Assembly: GCF_001411805.1 (NCBI RefSeq)
Contig: NZ_CP007213.1
Location: 3,162,001-3,226,000, forward strand
Source of the DNA: Burkholderia plantarii
Lineage (GTDB): Bacteria > Pseudomonadota > Gammaproteobacteria > Burkholderiales > Burkholderiaceae
Direction of reading: 5' to 3'
DNA: 64,000 bases
Part shown: one piece after another, positions 20,439 to 28,738 of the stretch
Layout of the letters: each line of letters starts with the position of its first letter
Numbering within the stretch: the first letter of the stretch is position 1
Program-made: the position numbers and the translations under genes
The notes under the pieces: model-generated
The model's database searches: none
What the model was told of the DNA's origin: nothing
Seen by the model: only the letters and a program-made list of their open reading frames with translations

Positions 20439-20822
20439 TCAATTGTGCCAATTGGTCAGCGTTCCGTTTTTAAACCAGAAAAACAGCCCGTTCCCATAAC
20501 CTTTCTTGTCGTGAACGTCCGCCACGTTCTTGGCCTGATTGACCGTGGACATGCCGGGAATCATGCCGGAAGCCATCGACAGCAGATTGTTTCCCGATTG
20601 ATTCTTTTCATAGACCCAGGTGTCGGAGTTGTTGGCATCGGTACTCTTGCTATCGGGCTCGCCATACATCGAATAAATATCGTGCTGCGTGGTTTTGCCA
20701 ATCACGACGTGCTGCTTGATCCAGGCCGGATCGAATTTCTCGTTTCCGCCGATCCCGAGCCCGTCCATGTTCTGGCATGCCGACAGGAGAGCGAATACTG
20801 CGATCGCAAGAATCTTTCTCAT
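20439..20822 (-). CDS. Small outer-membrane-type lipoprotein, SmpA/OmlA (BamE)-like fold
   Basis: The 127-residue product has a lipoprotein signal with lipobox 'LLSAC' (Cys16). The mature part contains 'IKQHVVIGKTTQHDIYSMYGEPDSKS' (about 35-60) and 'DTWVYEKNQSG', the pattern of SmpA/OmlA-like domains. These are small periplasmic modules anchored to the outer membrane, but this is too divergent to be called BamE itself. The gene and its upstream region are noticeably lower in GC than the flanks and use more Asn, Lys and Ile codons, which suggests separate acquisition. An AAAGGA ribosome site precedes the ATG. Confidence 0.8.
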   Translation of the reverse strand: MRKILAIAVFALLSACQNMDGLGIGGNEKFDPAWIKQHVVIGKTTQHDIYSMYGEPDSKSTDANNSDTWVYEKNQSGNNLLSMASGMIPGMSTVNQAKNVADVHDKKGYGNGLFFWFKNGTLTNWHN

Positions 20823-20896
20823 CGTTCTTTTCCTTTAAGTTTATTGAAACGCGTTCGCGGTGAGGCTTTCAAATCACCCGTTTGACTGGCGACAGC

Positions 20897-20924
20897 ATTG
20901 TATACGAATGTAATGAGGTGTAAA
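20897..20924 (-). promoter_or_regulatory. Sigma-70-type promoter of the lipoprotein gene
   Basis: On the minus strand TTTACA (20924-20919, five of six to the -35 consensus) is separated by 16 bases from TACAAT (20902-20897, five of six to the -10 consensus). It lies about 75 bp upstream of the lipoprotein start, in an AT-rich pocket. The match and spacing are good for a GC-rich genome. Confidence 0.7.
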
Positions 20925-21471
20925 TATCCGTTATTCGGACGTCACCCGCGAGTAATTTTTTCAGGTATTTATTTCCCGAATTCCGGTAAATCAGTCCGAT
21001 GACTTCGACGGAATTACCGATTTGGCCGGAACCCGATACGATGCGCGCGTCCGGTGAACCGGCCAGACGATGCGGCGCGGCGGCACCGGCACGGCGCTGC
21101 CGCGCCGCGCCGCGCGCATCGCGGGTGGACCGTTGCGATTACAACCATTCCGGCGGTCCTGGCCGCCGCCGCTTTCGCCCCCCATCGCGCGATCGCGGCC
21201 GCGGCCCGCCGGACGGCCCGCATCGAAGCGGCGCGAGACGGCTGCCGGCGCATGCCGTGACCGGCGCGCCGGCCGTTCGATCGCCTCCGCACGCCGCGCC
21301 GGCTCATGCGCGCATCGACGGCAGCCCACCGAACATGTTCCAATTCGAAACCGGGCATGCCGACCGCGAACGGACGAGGTTGCCGCCACCCGCATCGCCG
21401 GATCGGCGCAGGCCCGTATGCAACGCGCGCCATGTTCCCGACGCCATTACGAAGGTCTTTCGATTCCAACC
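20925..21471. other. Gene-poor stretch between lipoprotein and MFS genes
   Basis: About 550 bp without a supported gene. The left 90 bp (to about 21010) is AT-richer than the genome around it; the remainder is ordinary GC-rich sequence in which open frames exist but show no domain. It should contain the promoter of the MFS gene at 21472. Confidence 0.45.
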
Positions 21472-22854
21472 ATGACGCGGTCTTCCTCCCAATCGGCGCT
21501 GCTCTGGATCGTGGCCGCCGGCTTCTTCATGCAGGCGCTCGACACGACCATCGTCAACACGGCGCTGCCGTCGATCGCGCGCGCGTTCGGCGAGGACACG
21601 CTGTCGATGCGCTCGATCGTGGTGGCCTACGTGCTGACCATGGCGATCCTCACGCCCGCCTCCGGCTGGCTCGCCGACCGCTACGGCACGCGCTCGGTCT
21701 ACTTCGCCGCGATCCTCGTGTTCGCGATCGGCTCGCTCGCCTGCGCGGGTTCGCAGACGTCGCAGCAACTGGTGATCGCGCGCATCGTGCAGGGCGTGGG
21801 CGGCTCGATGCTGCTGCCGGTCGGGCGCCTCGCCGTGCTGCGCAGCGTGCCCGGCGAGGGCTACGTGACGGCGCTCGCGTTCATCTCGGTGGCGGGCCAG
21901 GTCGGGCCGATCATCGGGCCGACGCTCGGCGGCTGGTTCGCGCAATCGCTGTCGTGGCGGTGGATCTTCTTCGTCAACGTGCCGATCGGCGCGCTCGGCC
22001 TGCTGGCGGTGCGGCGCTACCTGCCATCGGACCGGCTCGACGAGCGGCGGCCGTTCGACCTGGTCGGCTGCACGCTGCTCTCGCTCGCGATGCTGGCCAG
22101 CTCGCTCGCGCTCGACATGCCGGCGCGCACGGCGCGCGCCGCCTGGATCGTCGCGGCCACGCTCGCCGCGGTGTGCGCGGTGTCCGGCTACCTCGCGCAT
22201 GCCCGGCGCCGCGCGCAGCCGCTGTTCCGGCTCGGCCTGTTCGCCGAGCGCAACTTCGGCACCGGCCTGGTGGGCAACCTGACGTGCCGGATCGGCACCA
22301 GCGCCGTGCCGTTCCTGCTGCCGCTGCAGATGCAGCTCGGCTTCGGCTATTCGCCGCTGCACGCGGGGCTGGTGATGCTGCCCGCCGCGGTGGCCGGCGC
22401 GGTCTCCAAGCGCTGGATCGCGCCGCTCGTGCGCCGCTTCGGCTACGTGTCGTTCCTGCGCGTCAACACGCTGATCGTCGGCGCGTCGATCCTCGGCTTC
22501 GCCACGCTCTCGCCGCACACGCCGCTCGCGCTCGACGTGCTGCTGCTGGGCGCGTTCGGCGCGGCCACCTCGATGCAGTTCGCGGCGATGAACAGCGTCA
22601 CGCTGAAGGATCTCTCGCATCGCGACGCGAGCAGCGGCAACGGCCTGTTCTCGATGGTGCAGATGCTCGCGACCAGCCTGGGCGTGTCGGTGGGCGGCGG
22701 CTTCGCGAGCCTGCTGGCCGGCCATCGCGCGAACGGCGAGTTGTTCGGGATCCAGATGAGCTTCCTGCTGATGGGCGCGATCACGCTCGCGTCCACGTTC
22801 GTGTTCGGCAGGCTCGACCTGAAGCCGGCCGTGGCCGGCACGCGCGGCACCTGA
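21472..22854 (+). CDS. DHA2-family MFS multidrug transporter (MdtD/EmrB-like)
   Basis: The 460-residue protein has about fourteen predicted helices. Family signatures are 'MQALDTTIVNTALPSIARAFG' in helix 1 (about 18-38), 'GWLADRYGTRSVYFAA' in the 2-3 loop and 'GQVGPIIGPTLGGWF' in helix 5. Such proteins export drugs or toxic metabolites using the proton gradient across the inner membrane. The ATG at 21472 is chosen because it places helix 1 near the N-terminus. There is no fused or neighbouring membrane-fusion (EmrA) gene, so it probably works alone. Confidence 0.87.
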   Translation: MTRSSSQSALLWIVAAGFFMQALDTTIVNTALPSIARAFGEDTLSMRSIVVAYVLTMAILTPASGWLADRYGTRSVYFAAILVFAIGSLACAGSQTSQQLVIARIVQGVGGSMLLPVGRLAVLRSVPGEGYVTALAFISVAGQVGPIIGPTLGGWFAQSLSWRWIFFVNVPIGALGLLAVRRYLPSDRLDERRPFDLVGCTLLSLAMLASSLALDMPARTARAAWIVAATLAAVCAVSGYLAHARRRAQPLFRLGLFAERNFGTGLVGNLTCRIGTSAVPFLLPLQMQLGFGYSPLHAGLVMLPAAVAGAVSKRWIAPLVRRFGYVSFLRVNTLIVGASILGFATLSPHTPLALDVLLLGAFGAATSMQFAAMNSVTLKDLSHRDASSGNGLFSMVQMLATSLGVSVGGGFASLLAGHRANGELFGIQMSFLLMGAITLASTFVFGRLDLKPAVAGTRGT

Positions 22855-22965
22855 GGCGGCACCCGAGGCGGCACGGAAGCCGGATCAAGGTCGACCTCGC
22901 GGCGCAGCGGCGCGCGCGGCAAGGAACCATCGAGGCGACGGCCGAAGCGCGCGCCGCCGTCCGCC

Positions 22966-24129
22966 TCAGCGCGGCTGCCGGCAGTATCCGGCGAGCCGCT
23001 CGAGAAAGCGCAGGCATTCGCCGAGTTCGTCGGCCGTCACGTATTCGTCGGCGCGATGCGCGCGCGAGATCGCGCCCGGCCCGCACACCACGGCCGGAAT
23101 TCCGGTCGCCTGGAACAGTCCGCCCTCGGTGCCGAACGACAGCGTGACCTCCTCGCGATCGTCGCCGAGCAGGTCGGCGCAGAGCGACTTCAGCGCGAGC
23201 GACGTGGCGTCGTCGCGCAGTCCCGGATAGGCCGACAGCGCCTCCAGCTCGATCGCCGCGTCGGCCGACACGCGGCGCATCTCGGGCAGCAGCGTGCCGT
23301 TCGCGAAGCCGGTGAACGCCTCGACGATGCGCTCGCCGTCCGCGCCCGCCAACTCGCGGATCTCGAAGTCGAACGTGCAGCGGTCGGGCACCACGTTCAC
23401 GGCCACGCCGCCCTCGATGGTGCCGGTCTGCACCGTGGTCCACGGCGGATCGAAGCGCGCGTCGCGGGTGCCGTCGGCCTGCATGGCACGCGCGCTGCCG
23501 CGCAGCGCGGTAACCAGTTCCGCCGCGTATTCGATCGCGTTGACGCCGAGCTGCGGCTGCGCCGAGTGGCCCGCGAGCCCGCGCACGCAGCAGCGATAGG
23601 CGCGCTTGCCCTTGTGCGCCGACGCGAGCCGCATCTGCGTCGGCTCGCCGACGATGCAGCCGATCGGCCGCGCCGCGTCCACCGCCAGCTCGTCGAGCAG
23701 GTCGCGCACGCCCACGCAGCCGATCTCCTCGTCGTAGCTGATGGCGATGTGGACCGGCAGCGCCAGCGGCTCGGCCACGAACGCCGGCACCGCCGCCAGC
23801 ACGCAGGCGAGGAAGCCCTTCATGTCCGAGGTGCCGCGCCCGTACAGGCGCCCGTTGCGCCCGGTCAGCACGAACGGATCGGTGCTCCACGGCTGGCCCG
23901 CCACCGGCACCACGTCGGCGTGGCCGGACAGGCAGATGCCGCCGCGCCCGCGCGGCCCGATGGTGGCGTAGAGGTTGGCGCGCGTGCCGTCGGCGTGCGG
24001 CACGCGCCGCGACGCGACGCCGAACCCGCGCAGGTACGATTCGACGAACCCGATCAGGTCGAGATTCGGCTGGCGGCTCAGGGTGCAAAACCCGACCAGC
24101 GTCGCGAGCAGGCTGACGGCGTCGTTCAT
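22966..24129 (-). CDS. M20-family deacylase, acetylornithine deacetylase (ArgE)-like
   Basis: The 387-residue enzyme has the M20 di-zinc layout: 'CLSGHADVVP' (metal His and catalytic Asp, about 67-76), 'GRGTSDMKGF' (metal Asp, about 97-106), 'SYDEEIGCVG' (catalytic Glu, about 130-139) and a C-terminal 'SRAHRADEYV' metal His. It should remove an acyl group from an N-acyl amino acid. It is the last gene of the ABC/ureohydrolase operon, 16 bp after the RidA gene, so its substrate is probably an N-acylated basic amino acid or guanidino compound rather than only acetylornithine. Cytoplasmic. Confidence 0.88.
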   Translation of the reverse strand: MNDAVSLLATLVGFCTLSRQPNLDLIGFVESYLRGFGVASRRVPHADGTRANLYATIGPRGRGGICLSGHADVVPVAGQPWSTDPFVLTGRNGRLYGRGTSDMKGFLACVLAAVPAFVAEPLALPVHIAISYDEEIGCVGVRDLLDELAVDAARPIGCIVGEPTQMRLASAHKGKRAYRCCVRGLAGHSAQPQLGVNAIEYAAELVTALRGSARAMQADGTRDARFDPPWTTVQTGTIEGGVAVNVVPDRCTFDFEIRELAGADGERIVEAFTGFANGTLLPEMRRVSADAAIELEALSAYPGLRDDATSLALKSLCADLLGDDREEVTLSFGTEGGLFQATGIPAVVCGPGAISRAHRADEYVTADELGECLRFLERLAGYCRQPR

Positions 24130-24145
24130 GGTGTCGGGCTCCGGT

Positions 24146-24553
24146 TCAGGGCTTGACCGCGATCACGTCCACCTCGACCAGCCACTCCGGGCGCGCCAGC
24201 GCCGTCACGGTCAACCCCGTGGACACCGCGTGGACGCCCTTCAGCCAGCGCCCGATCACGCGATAGACGGCCTCCCGGTAGCGCACGTCGGTCAGGTAGA
24301 TGGTGACCTTGCAGATGTCCTCGAGCTTGCTGCCGGCTTCCTCCAGCAGCATCTTGACGTTGGCCATCGCGCGCTCGGCCTGGGCCGCCGCGTCGCCGAC
24401 GCCGACCGACTCCGAGGTGTCGAGGTCCTGGCCGATCTGGCCGCGCAGGAACACCATCCTGCCGGCCACCACGGCCTGCGCGAGATCGTTGTCGAGCGCC
24501 TGCTCGGGATAGGTGTCGCGCGTGTTGAACGGGCGGATGCGGGTATGTTCCAT
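24146..24553 (-). CDS. RidA/YjgF/YER057c/UK114-family protein
   Basis: The 135 residues match the RidA family ('VFLRGQIGQDLDT', 'QAERAMANVKMLLEEAGSKLEDICKVTIYLTDVRYREAVYRVI'). RidA proteins hydrolyse reactive enamine/imine intermediates; the catalytic arginine of true RidA is normally in an 'R.(C/T).(V/A)'-type segment, while here the corresponding C-terminal segment is 'LARPEWLVEVDVIAV', with Arg present. The ATG at 24553 is the start giving the family N-terminus. It lies in the operon between the ABC ATPase and the deacylase genes and probably clears an imine made by the pathway. Confidence 0.87.
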   Translation of the reverse strand: MEHTRIRPFNTRDTYPEQALDNDLAQAVVAGRMVFLRGQIGQDLDTSESVGVGDAAAQAERAMANVKMLLEEAGSKLEDICKVTIYLTDVRYREAVYRVIGRWLKGVHAVSTGLTVTALARPEWLVEVDVIAVKP

Positions 24554-24628
24554 GGTTGGCTTGCCTTGCGGGTCTGGGCGGGTCCGGCACGGACCCGGGT
24601 TGCGAAAGGGCGGACCGGGGCGCACGCG

Positions 24629-25357
24629 TCAATGCGTGAGTATCCGCGAAAGAAACTGCCGCGCGCGCGCCGACTGCGGCCCGTCGAAGAAGCGCGCGGC
24701 GTCGGCGTCCTCGACGATCGCGCCGCGCTCCATGAAGATCACGCGGTCGGCCACGCGCCGCGCGAAGCCCATCTCGTGCGTGACAACCATCATCGTCATG
24801 CCGTCGCGGGCCAGGTCGACCATCACGTCGAGCACCTCGTTGACCATTTCGGGGTCGAGCGCCGAGGTGGGCTCGTCGAACAGCATCGCGCGCGGGTCCA
24901 TCGCCAGCGCGCGCACGATCGCCACGCGCTGCTGCTGGCCGCCCGACAGGCCGGCCGGATACTTGCCGGCGTGCGCCTTCAGCCCGACCCGGTCGAGCAG
25001 CGCGAGGGCTCGCTCGCGCGCCGCGTCGCGCGGCCGGCCCAGCACCTTGACCTGCGGCATCGCGAGGTTGTCGAGCACGCTCAGGTGCGCAAACAGCTCG
25101 AAATGCTGGAACACCATGCCGACCTTCGCGCGCAGCGCGGCGAGCCGCGTCGAGGCGGCGCCCACCGACACGCCGTCCACCATGATCCGGCCGGACTGGA
25201 ACGGCTCCAGCCCGTTCACGCACTTGATCAGCGTGCTCTTGCCGGAGCCGGACGGCCCGCACACCACCACCACCTGTCCGGCCTCGACGCGGGTGGAGCA
25301 GTCGTCGAGCACCTGGAACGCGCCGTAGCGCTTGCTGACCTGCCGGATCTCGATCAT
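24629..25357 (-). CDS. Polar amino-acid ABC transporter ATP-binding protein (GlnQ/HisP type)
   Basis: The 242-residue ATPase has Walker A 'GPSGSGKST' (about 35-43), Q-loop '[11 protein letters not shown]', signature '[15 protein letters not shown]', Walker B '[12 protein letters not shown]' and the switch histidine in 'VVTHEMGFA'. It powers the importer built from the two permeases at 26402-27752 and the binding protein at 27766-28614. The ATG at 25357 matches the family N-terminus '[12 protein letters not shown]'. It lies 15 bp after the ureohydrolase gene, so enzyme and transporter genes are interleaved. Confidence 0.93.
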   Translation of the reverse strand: MIEIRQVSKRYGAFQVLDDCSTRVEAGQVVVVCGPSGSGKSTLIKCVNGLEPFQSGRIMVDGVSVGAASTRLAALRAKVGMVFQHFELFAHLSVLDNLAMPQVKVLGRPRDAARERALALLDRVGLKAHAGKYPAGLSGGQQQRVAIVRALAMDPRAMLFDEPTSALDPEMVNEVLDVMVDLARDGMTMMVVTHEMGFARRVADRVIFMERGAIVEDADAARFFDGPQSARARQFLSRILTH

Positions 25358-25371
25358 CGCGAGCCTCGCCT

Positions 25372-26337
25372 TCAGTCGCGCGAGTCGAAATAGCCGGCGC
25401 GGATCGCGCTGCCGATCAGGTTCAGGATCAGCCGGCCCGCCGTGATGCACGAGATCTGGTTGACGTCCTTCTCGGGCTGGATCTCGACGATGTCCATGCC
25501 CACCACGCGGCCCTTCCTGACGAGCCCGTGGATCAGCTTGCGCGCCTGCACGAAGGTCACGCCGCCCGGCGCGGGGCCGGCCACGCCCGGCATCACCGAC
25601 GGGTCGAGCCCGTCCGCGTCGATCGTCAGGTAGTAGTTGCCGCCGTCGGGAATCCGCTCGAGCACGGCGTCCATGCCGACGTCGTGCAGCTCGTAGGCGG
25701 TGACGAGTTCCGAGCCGTAGGCGCGCGCCGCGCGCAGCTCCTCGGGCCGCGCGCTGCCCTGCGCGCGCAAGCCGATCTGCACGATCCTCGCCACGTGCTT
25801 CATCTCGGAGGCGCGGCGGATCGGGCTCGACAGCCCCTCGCGCACGCCGTTCACCTCGTCGCGCCAGTCAAGGTGCGCATCGACATGGACCAGCGTGATC
25901 GGCGCGAGCGAATCGAACGCGCGCAGCACCGGGGTGGTGATGCCGTGGTCGCCGCCCATCACGATCGGCAGCGCGCCGGCCGCGAGGATCTTGCGCACGG
26001 CCGCTTCGACGCGCTCGTAGTGGCTGCCCGGCGCCGCCAGATCGGCGATCACGTCGCCGCAATCGACGAAGCGGATGTCGTCGCGCTCCTGCAGCAGCGG
26101 GCCGTCGATGTCGAAATCGTAATGGCCGGGCGAGCGCACCACGCGGTCGGTGGCCTGGCGGATCGCGGTGGGCGCGTTGGTCTGGTCGTTGGTGAAGTCG
26201 GCCGCCGAATAGGCGGCGCCATACGGCATGCCGAGCACGGCGATGTCGGCCTCCAGGCGGTCCAGGTCCAGCGCGAGTTGCGCGTACAGCAGCGTCTTGT
26301 GGCCGGTGCGCGGTGCGACGGTCAGGGGCGGGTTCAT
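25372..26337 (-). CDS. Agmatinase/arginase-family ureohydrolase
   Basis: The 321-residue enzyme has the binuclear manganese ligands of ureohydrolases: His131 in 'GGDHG', Asp153, His155 and Asp157 in 'VDAHLDW', Asp240 and Asp242 in 'TIDADGLDP'. It should release urea from a guanidino compound (agmatine, guanidinobutyrate or similar). The segment that usually carries an active-site His before Gly ('HG') reads '[15 protein letters not shown]' here, with Glu168 at that place, a feature that may mark a distinct substrate class. It sits inside a polar amino-acid importer operon, so the substrate is probably imported. Confidence 0.87.
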   Translation of the reverse strand: MNPPLTVAPRTGHKTLLYAQLALDLDRLEADIAVLGMPYGAAYSAADFTNDQTNAPTAIRQATDRVVRSPGHYDFDIDGPLLQERDDIRFVDCGDVIADLAAPGSHYERVEAAVRKILAAGALPIVMGGDHGITTPVLRAFDSLAPITLVHVDAHLDWRDEVNGVREGLSSPIRRASEMKHVARIVQIGLRAQGSARPEELRAARAYGSELVTAYELHDVGMDAVLERIPDGGNYYLTIDADGLDPSVMPGVAGPAPGGVTFVQARKLIHGLVRKGRVVGMDIVEIQPEKDVNQISCITAGRLILNLIGSAIRAGYFDSRD

Positions 26338-26401
26338 GATCAGGAATCCTCTTTATGCAATGGATGTCGGTTGGCGCTCGGGCGCTTCGGTGAATGCCGG
26401 A

Positions 26402-27079
26402 TCAGGCGCGGCGGTAGCGCGTGGCCACGCGCTCGGCCCACTGTCCGGCGACGTCGAGCAGCACGCTGCACGACCAGTAGATGAAGGCGGTGGTGCCGAG
26501 CACCTCGACGTAGGCGAAGGTGTCGGCGGTCAGCAGGTTGCTCTGGTAGGTCAGCTCGGCCAGGCTCATCACCGAGAAGATCGACGAGTCCTTGAACATC
26601 ATGATCGTGAGGCTGGTGGTGGCCGGCGCGAGAAAGCCGACGATCTGCGGCAGCACCACGTGGCGCTGCACCTGCAGCGCGCTCAGCCCGAGCGAGCGCG
26701 CCGCCTGCAGCTGGCCGTGCGCGAGGCTCGCGAGCGCGGCGCGCAGGATCTCGCAGAAGTAGCCGCCGGTGTAGAACGCGGTGGCCGCCACGCCGATCGC
26801 GAAGGCCGGCACCATCAGGCCGAGCTTCGGCAGGCCGAAGAAGCTGAGGTAGACGAGGATCAGGAACGGCACGTTGCGCACCACCTCGACGTAGGCGAGC
26901 GAGCCGGCGCGCAGCAGCCGGAACAGCCACGCGCCGCCGGGCAGCGTGCGGCAGTAGGCGGCCACCGTGCCCGCCACGATGCCGAGCGGAATGCCGAGCA
27001 CGCAGACCTGCGCGGTCACCTTCAGCCCCTCGAGCAGCGGCGGCACGGCGGCGGTGACGATCGAGAAATCAATGGACAT
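26402..27079 (-). CDS. Polar amino-acid ABC transporter permease (HisM/GlnP type), second subunit
   Basis: The 225-residue membrane protein has about five helices and the 'EILRAALASLAHGQLQAARSLGLSALQVQRHVVLPQ' EAA loop (about 95-130) that contacts the ATPase. The start at 27079 overlaps the end of the partner permease (27069), implying coupled translation. Together the two form the heteromeric channel of a polar amino-acid importer in the inner membrane. Genes for the enzyme and ATPase follow on the same strand. Confidence 0.9.
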   Translation of the reverse strand: MSIDFSIVTAAVPPLLEGLKVTAQVCVLGIPLGIVAGTVAAYCRTLPGGAWLFRLLRAGSLAYVEVVRNVPFLILVYLSFFGLPKLGLMVPAFAIGVAATAFYTGGYFCEILRAALASLAHGQLQAARSLGLSALQVQRHVVLPQIVGFLAPATTSLTIMMFKDSSIFSVMSLAELTYQSNLLTADTFAYVEVLGTTAFIYWSCSVLLDVAGQWAERVATRYRRA

Positions 27080-27752
27080 GGGGCAACATCCGGGCAAGGC
27101 GGCGCTCGACGCCGCGCGAGGCCGACGAGACGAGCAGCAGGATCACGAAATAGACGGCGGCCGTGGCCGTGAACACCTCGAGCGGCTGGTTGGTCTGCAG
27201 CGTCGCGTCGCGCGCCACGGTGGCGAGATCGTGGACGGCGATGATCGACATCAGCGACGAGGCCTTCAGCAGCATCGTGAATTCGCTCGTCAGCGGCGGC
27301 ACCGAGCGCATGAACAGCTGCGGGAACACGACGTGGCGCCAGACCTGCACCGGCGACATGCCGAGCGCATGCGCCGCCGGGATCTGCCCGCGGCCCAGCG
27401 AATGCAGCGCGCCGCGCAGGATCTCCGAGATGTAGGCGGCGGTGTTCAGCGTCAGCGCGAGGATGCCCGCCTGCAGCGGCGAGAGCGTGATGTCGAGCAG
27501 CGCGGGCAGCACGTAGTACGCCACCAGCATCTGGATCAGCGCCGGCACGCCGCGAATCACGCTCACGTAGCCGATCACGGCGGCCGCCGCCACGCGCCCG
27601 CCGTGCCGGCGCAGCAGCAACAGCAGCGCGCCGAGCACGAGGCCGAGCGCGAACGCGGCCACGCTCGCCGCGAGCGTGGTGGCCGCGCCGGCCGCCACGT
27701 CGTGCAGGAACGGCGCGAGCGCGGCGGTATCGATCAGCGCAGCGGACGGCAT
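27069..27752 (-). CDS. Polar amino-acid ABC transporter permease, first subunit
   Basis: The 227-residue protein has about five helices and the EAA-loop sequence 'EILRGALHSLGRGQIPAAHALGMSPVQVWRHVVFPQ' (about 110-146), typical of HisQ/HisM-type permeases. It begins 13 bp after the binding-protein gene and overlaps the next permease by 11 bp. The pair resembles glutamine or histidine/arginine importers; the adjacent ureohydrolase suggests a guanidino-bearing substrate. Confidence 0.9.
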   Translation of the reverse strand: MPSAALIDTAALAPFLHDVAAGAATTLAASVAAFALGLVLGALLLLLRRHGGRVAAAAVIGYVSVIRGVPALIQMLVAYYVLPALLDITLSPLQAGILALTLNTAAYISEILRGALHSLGRGQIPAAHALGMSPVQVWRHVVFPQLFMRSVPPLTSEFTMLLKASSLMSIIAVHDLATVARDATLQTNQPLEVFTATAAVYFVILLLVSSASRGVERRLARMLPHVH

Positions 27753-27765
27753 GATCGGCGCGGCC

Positions 27766-28614
27766 TCAGACGGCGCCTTCCGGCAGGTAGCCGGAGGTGG
27801 GCAGGTTCATGGTGTAGCCGAACCACTTCTTCTGCATCTGCGCGAGCTGGCCGCTTTTTTCCAGCTCGGTCAGCGAGGCGTTGATGAAGTCGCGGATCTC
27901 CTTGTCCTGCGGATTGGCCACCCACGCGAGCACCTTCGGCTCGCCGATCTTGCCGATCACGCGGAACTGGCCCGGCTCCTTCTTCATCAGCACCGCGACG
28001 ATGTTCGACGGCATGATGCCGATGTCGAGCGTCTTGTTCGACAGCGCCACCATCACGTCCGGGTAGGCCTGGAACAGCTTGATGTCGGCGTAGCCGGCGC
28101 CCTTCGCCTTCAGCTGCGTGTCGAACGCCTGCGCGATCGGCTGCGAGGACGACCCCATCTGCGTGCCCACCACCTTGCCGCCCGCGTCGCCGGGCTGGTG
28201 GATCGCCGTGTCGCCGGCACGCACCACCAGCACCGTGTCGACCACGCCCACCGGCTGCGAGAACGCGAAGCGCTTGGCGCGCTCGGCGTTGATGCCCACG
28301 CTGGTGGCCACGAAGTCGAACTTGTGCGTCATCAGGCCCGGCAGCAGCCCCTGGAACGGCAGGTTCATCTGGTTCAGCTTCACGCCGAGCTTGCCCGCCA
28401 TGTACAGGAGAATGTCGCGGCCGTAGCCGGTGACCTGGCCGTTCTCGACGAATTCGAACGGCTCGTAGGCGGCTTCGGTGCCGACGGTCAGCACGCCACG
28501 CCTGCGGATGTCGGCCAGCGTGCCGCCCTCGGCGAACGAGAGCGTGGGCATGGCCAGCGCGGCGGCGGCACCGCCCGCGAGGGCGAGGAAATGGCGGCGG
28601 TCGAGGGTGTTCAT
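27766..28614 (-). CDS. Periplasmic amino-acid-type solute-binding protein
   Basis: The 282-residue protein starts with a twin-arginine-like leader ('LDRRHFLALAGGAAAALAMPTLSFAE', twenty-six residues split here as RR near position 6 and cleavage near 28) and is an SBP_bac_3 protein: 'GVLTVGTEAAYEPFEFVENGQVTGYGRD' region, 'DFVATSVGINAERAKRFAFSQP' hinge and a C-terminal 'FINASLTELEKSGQL' helix. It captures the substrate for the importer encoded downstream. It is the first gene of the seven-gene minus-strand operon and divergent from a LysR gene, which probably controls it. Confidence 0.9.
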   Translation of the reverse strand: MNTLDRRHFLALAGGAAAALAMPTLSFAEGGTLADIRRRGVLTVGTEAAYEPFEFVENGQVTGYGRDILLYMAGKLGVKLNQMNLPFQGLLPGLMTHKFDFVATSVGINAERAKRFAFSQPVGVVDTVLVVRAGDTAIHQPGDAGGKVVGTQMGSSSQPIAQAFDTQLKAKGAGYADIKLFQAYPDVMVALSNKTLDIGIMPSNIVAVLMKKEPGQFRVIGKIGEPKVLAWVANPQDKEIRDFINASLTELEKSGQLAQMQKKWFGYTMNLPTSGYLPEGAV

Positions 28615-28659
28615 CGGGGGCGGTCCTGGTATCGAGGGGGGTCGGTAAGGACCAATGTA

Positions 28660-28690
28660 GGCAGGTCAAATTGTTTTGGAAAACTATTTT
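28660..28690. promoter_or_regulatory. Candidate LysR operator and promoter area of the ureohydrolase operon
   Basis: The 124 bp between the binding-protein and LysR start codons turn sharply AT-rich at 28665-28700. The core GTTTTGGAAAAC (28673-28684) has GTTTT/AAAAC arms around a 2-base centre, and is followed by a run of seven T. This is where a divergently transcribed LysR regulator would be expected to bind. The binding protein is inferred from position. Confidence 0.45.
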
Positions 28691-28738
28691 TTTATTGCTA
28701 TGGTCTCGGAAACCGGAACCTTTTGGCGGCTCGCGACG

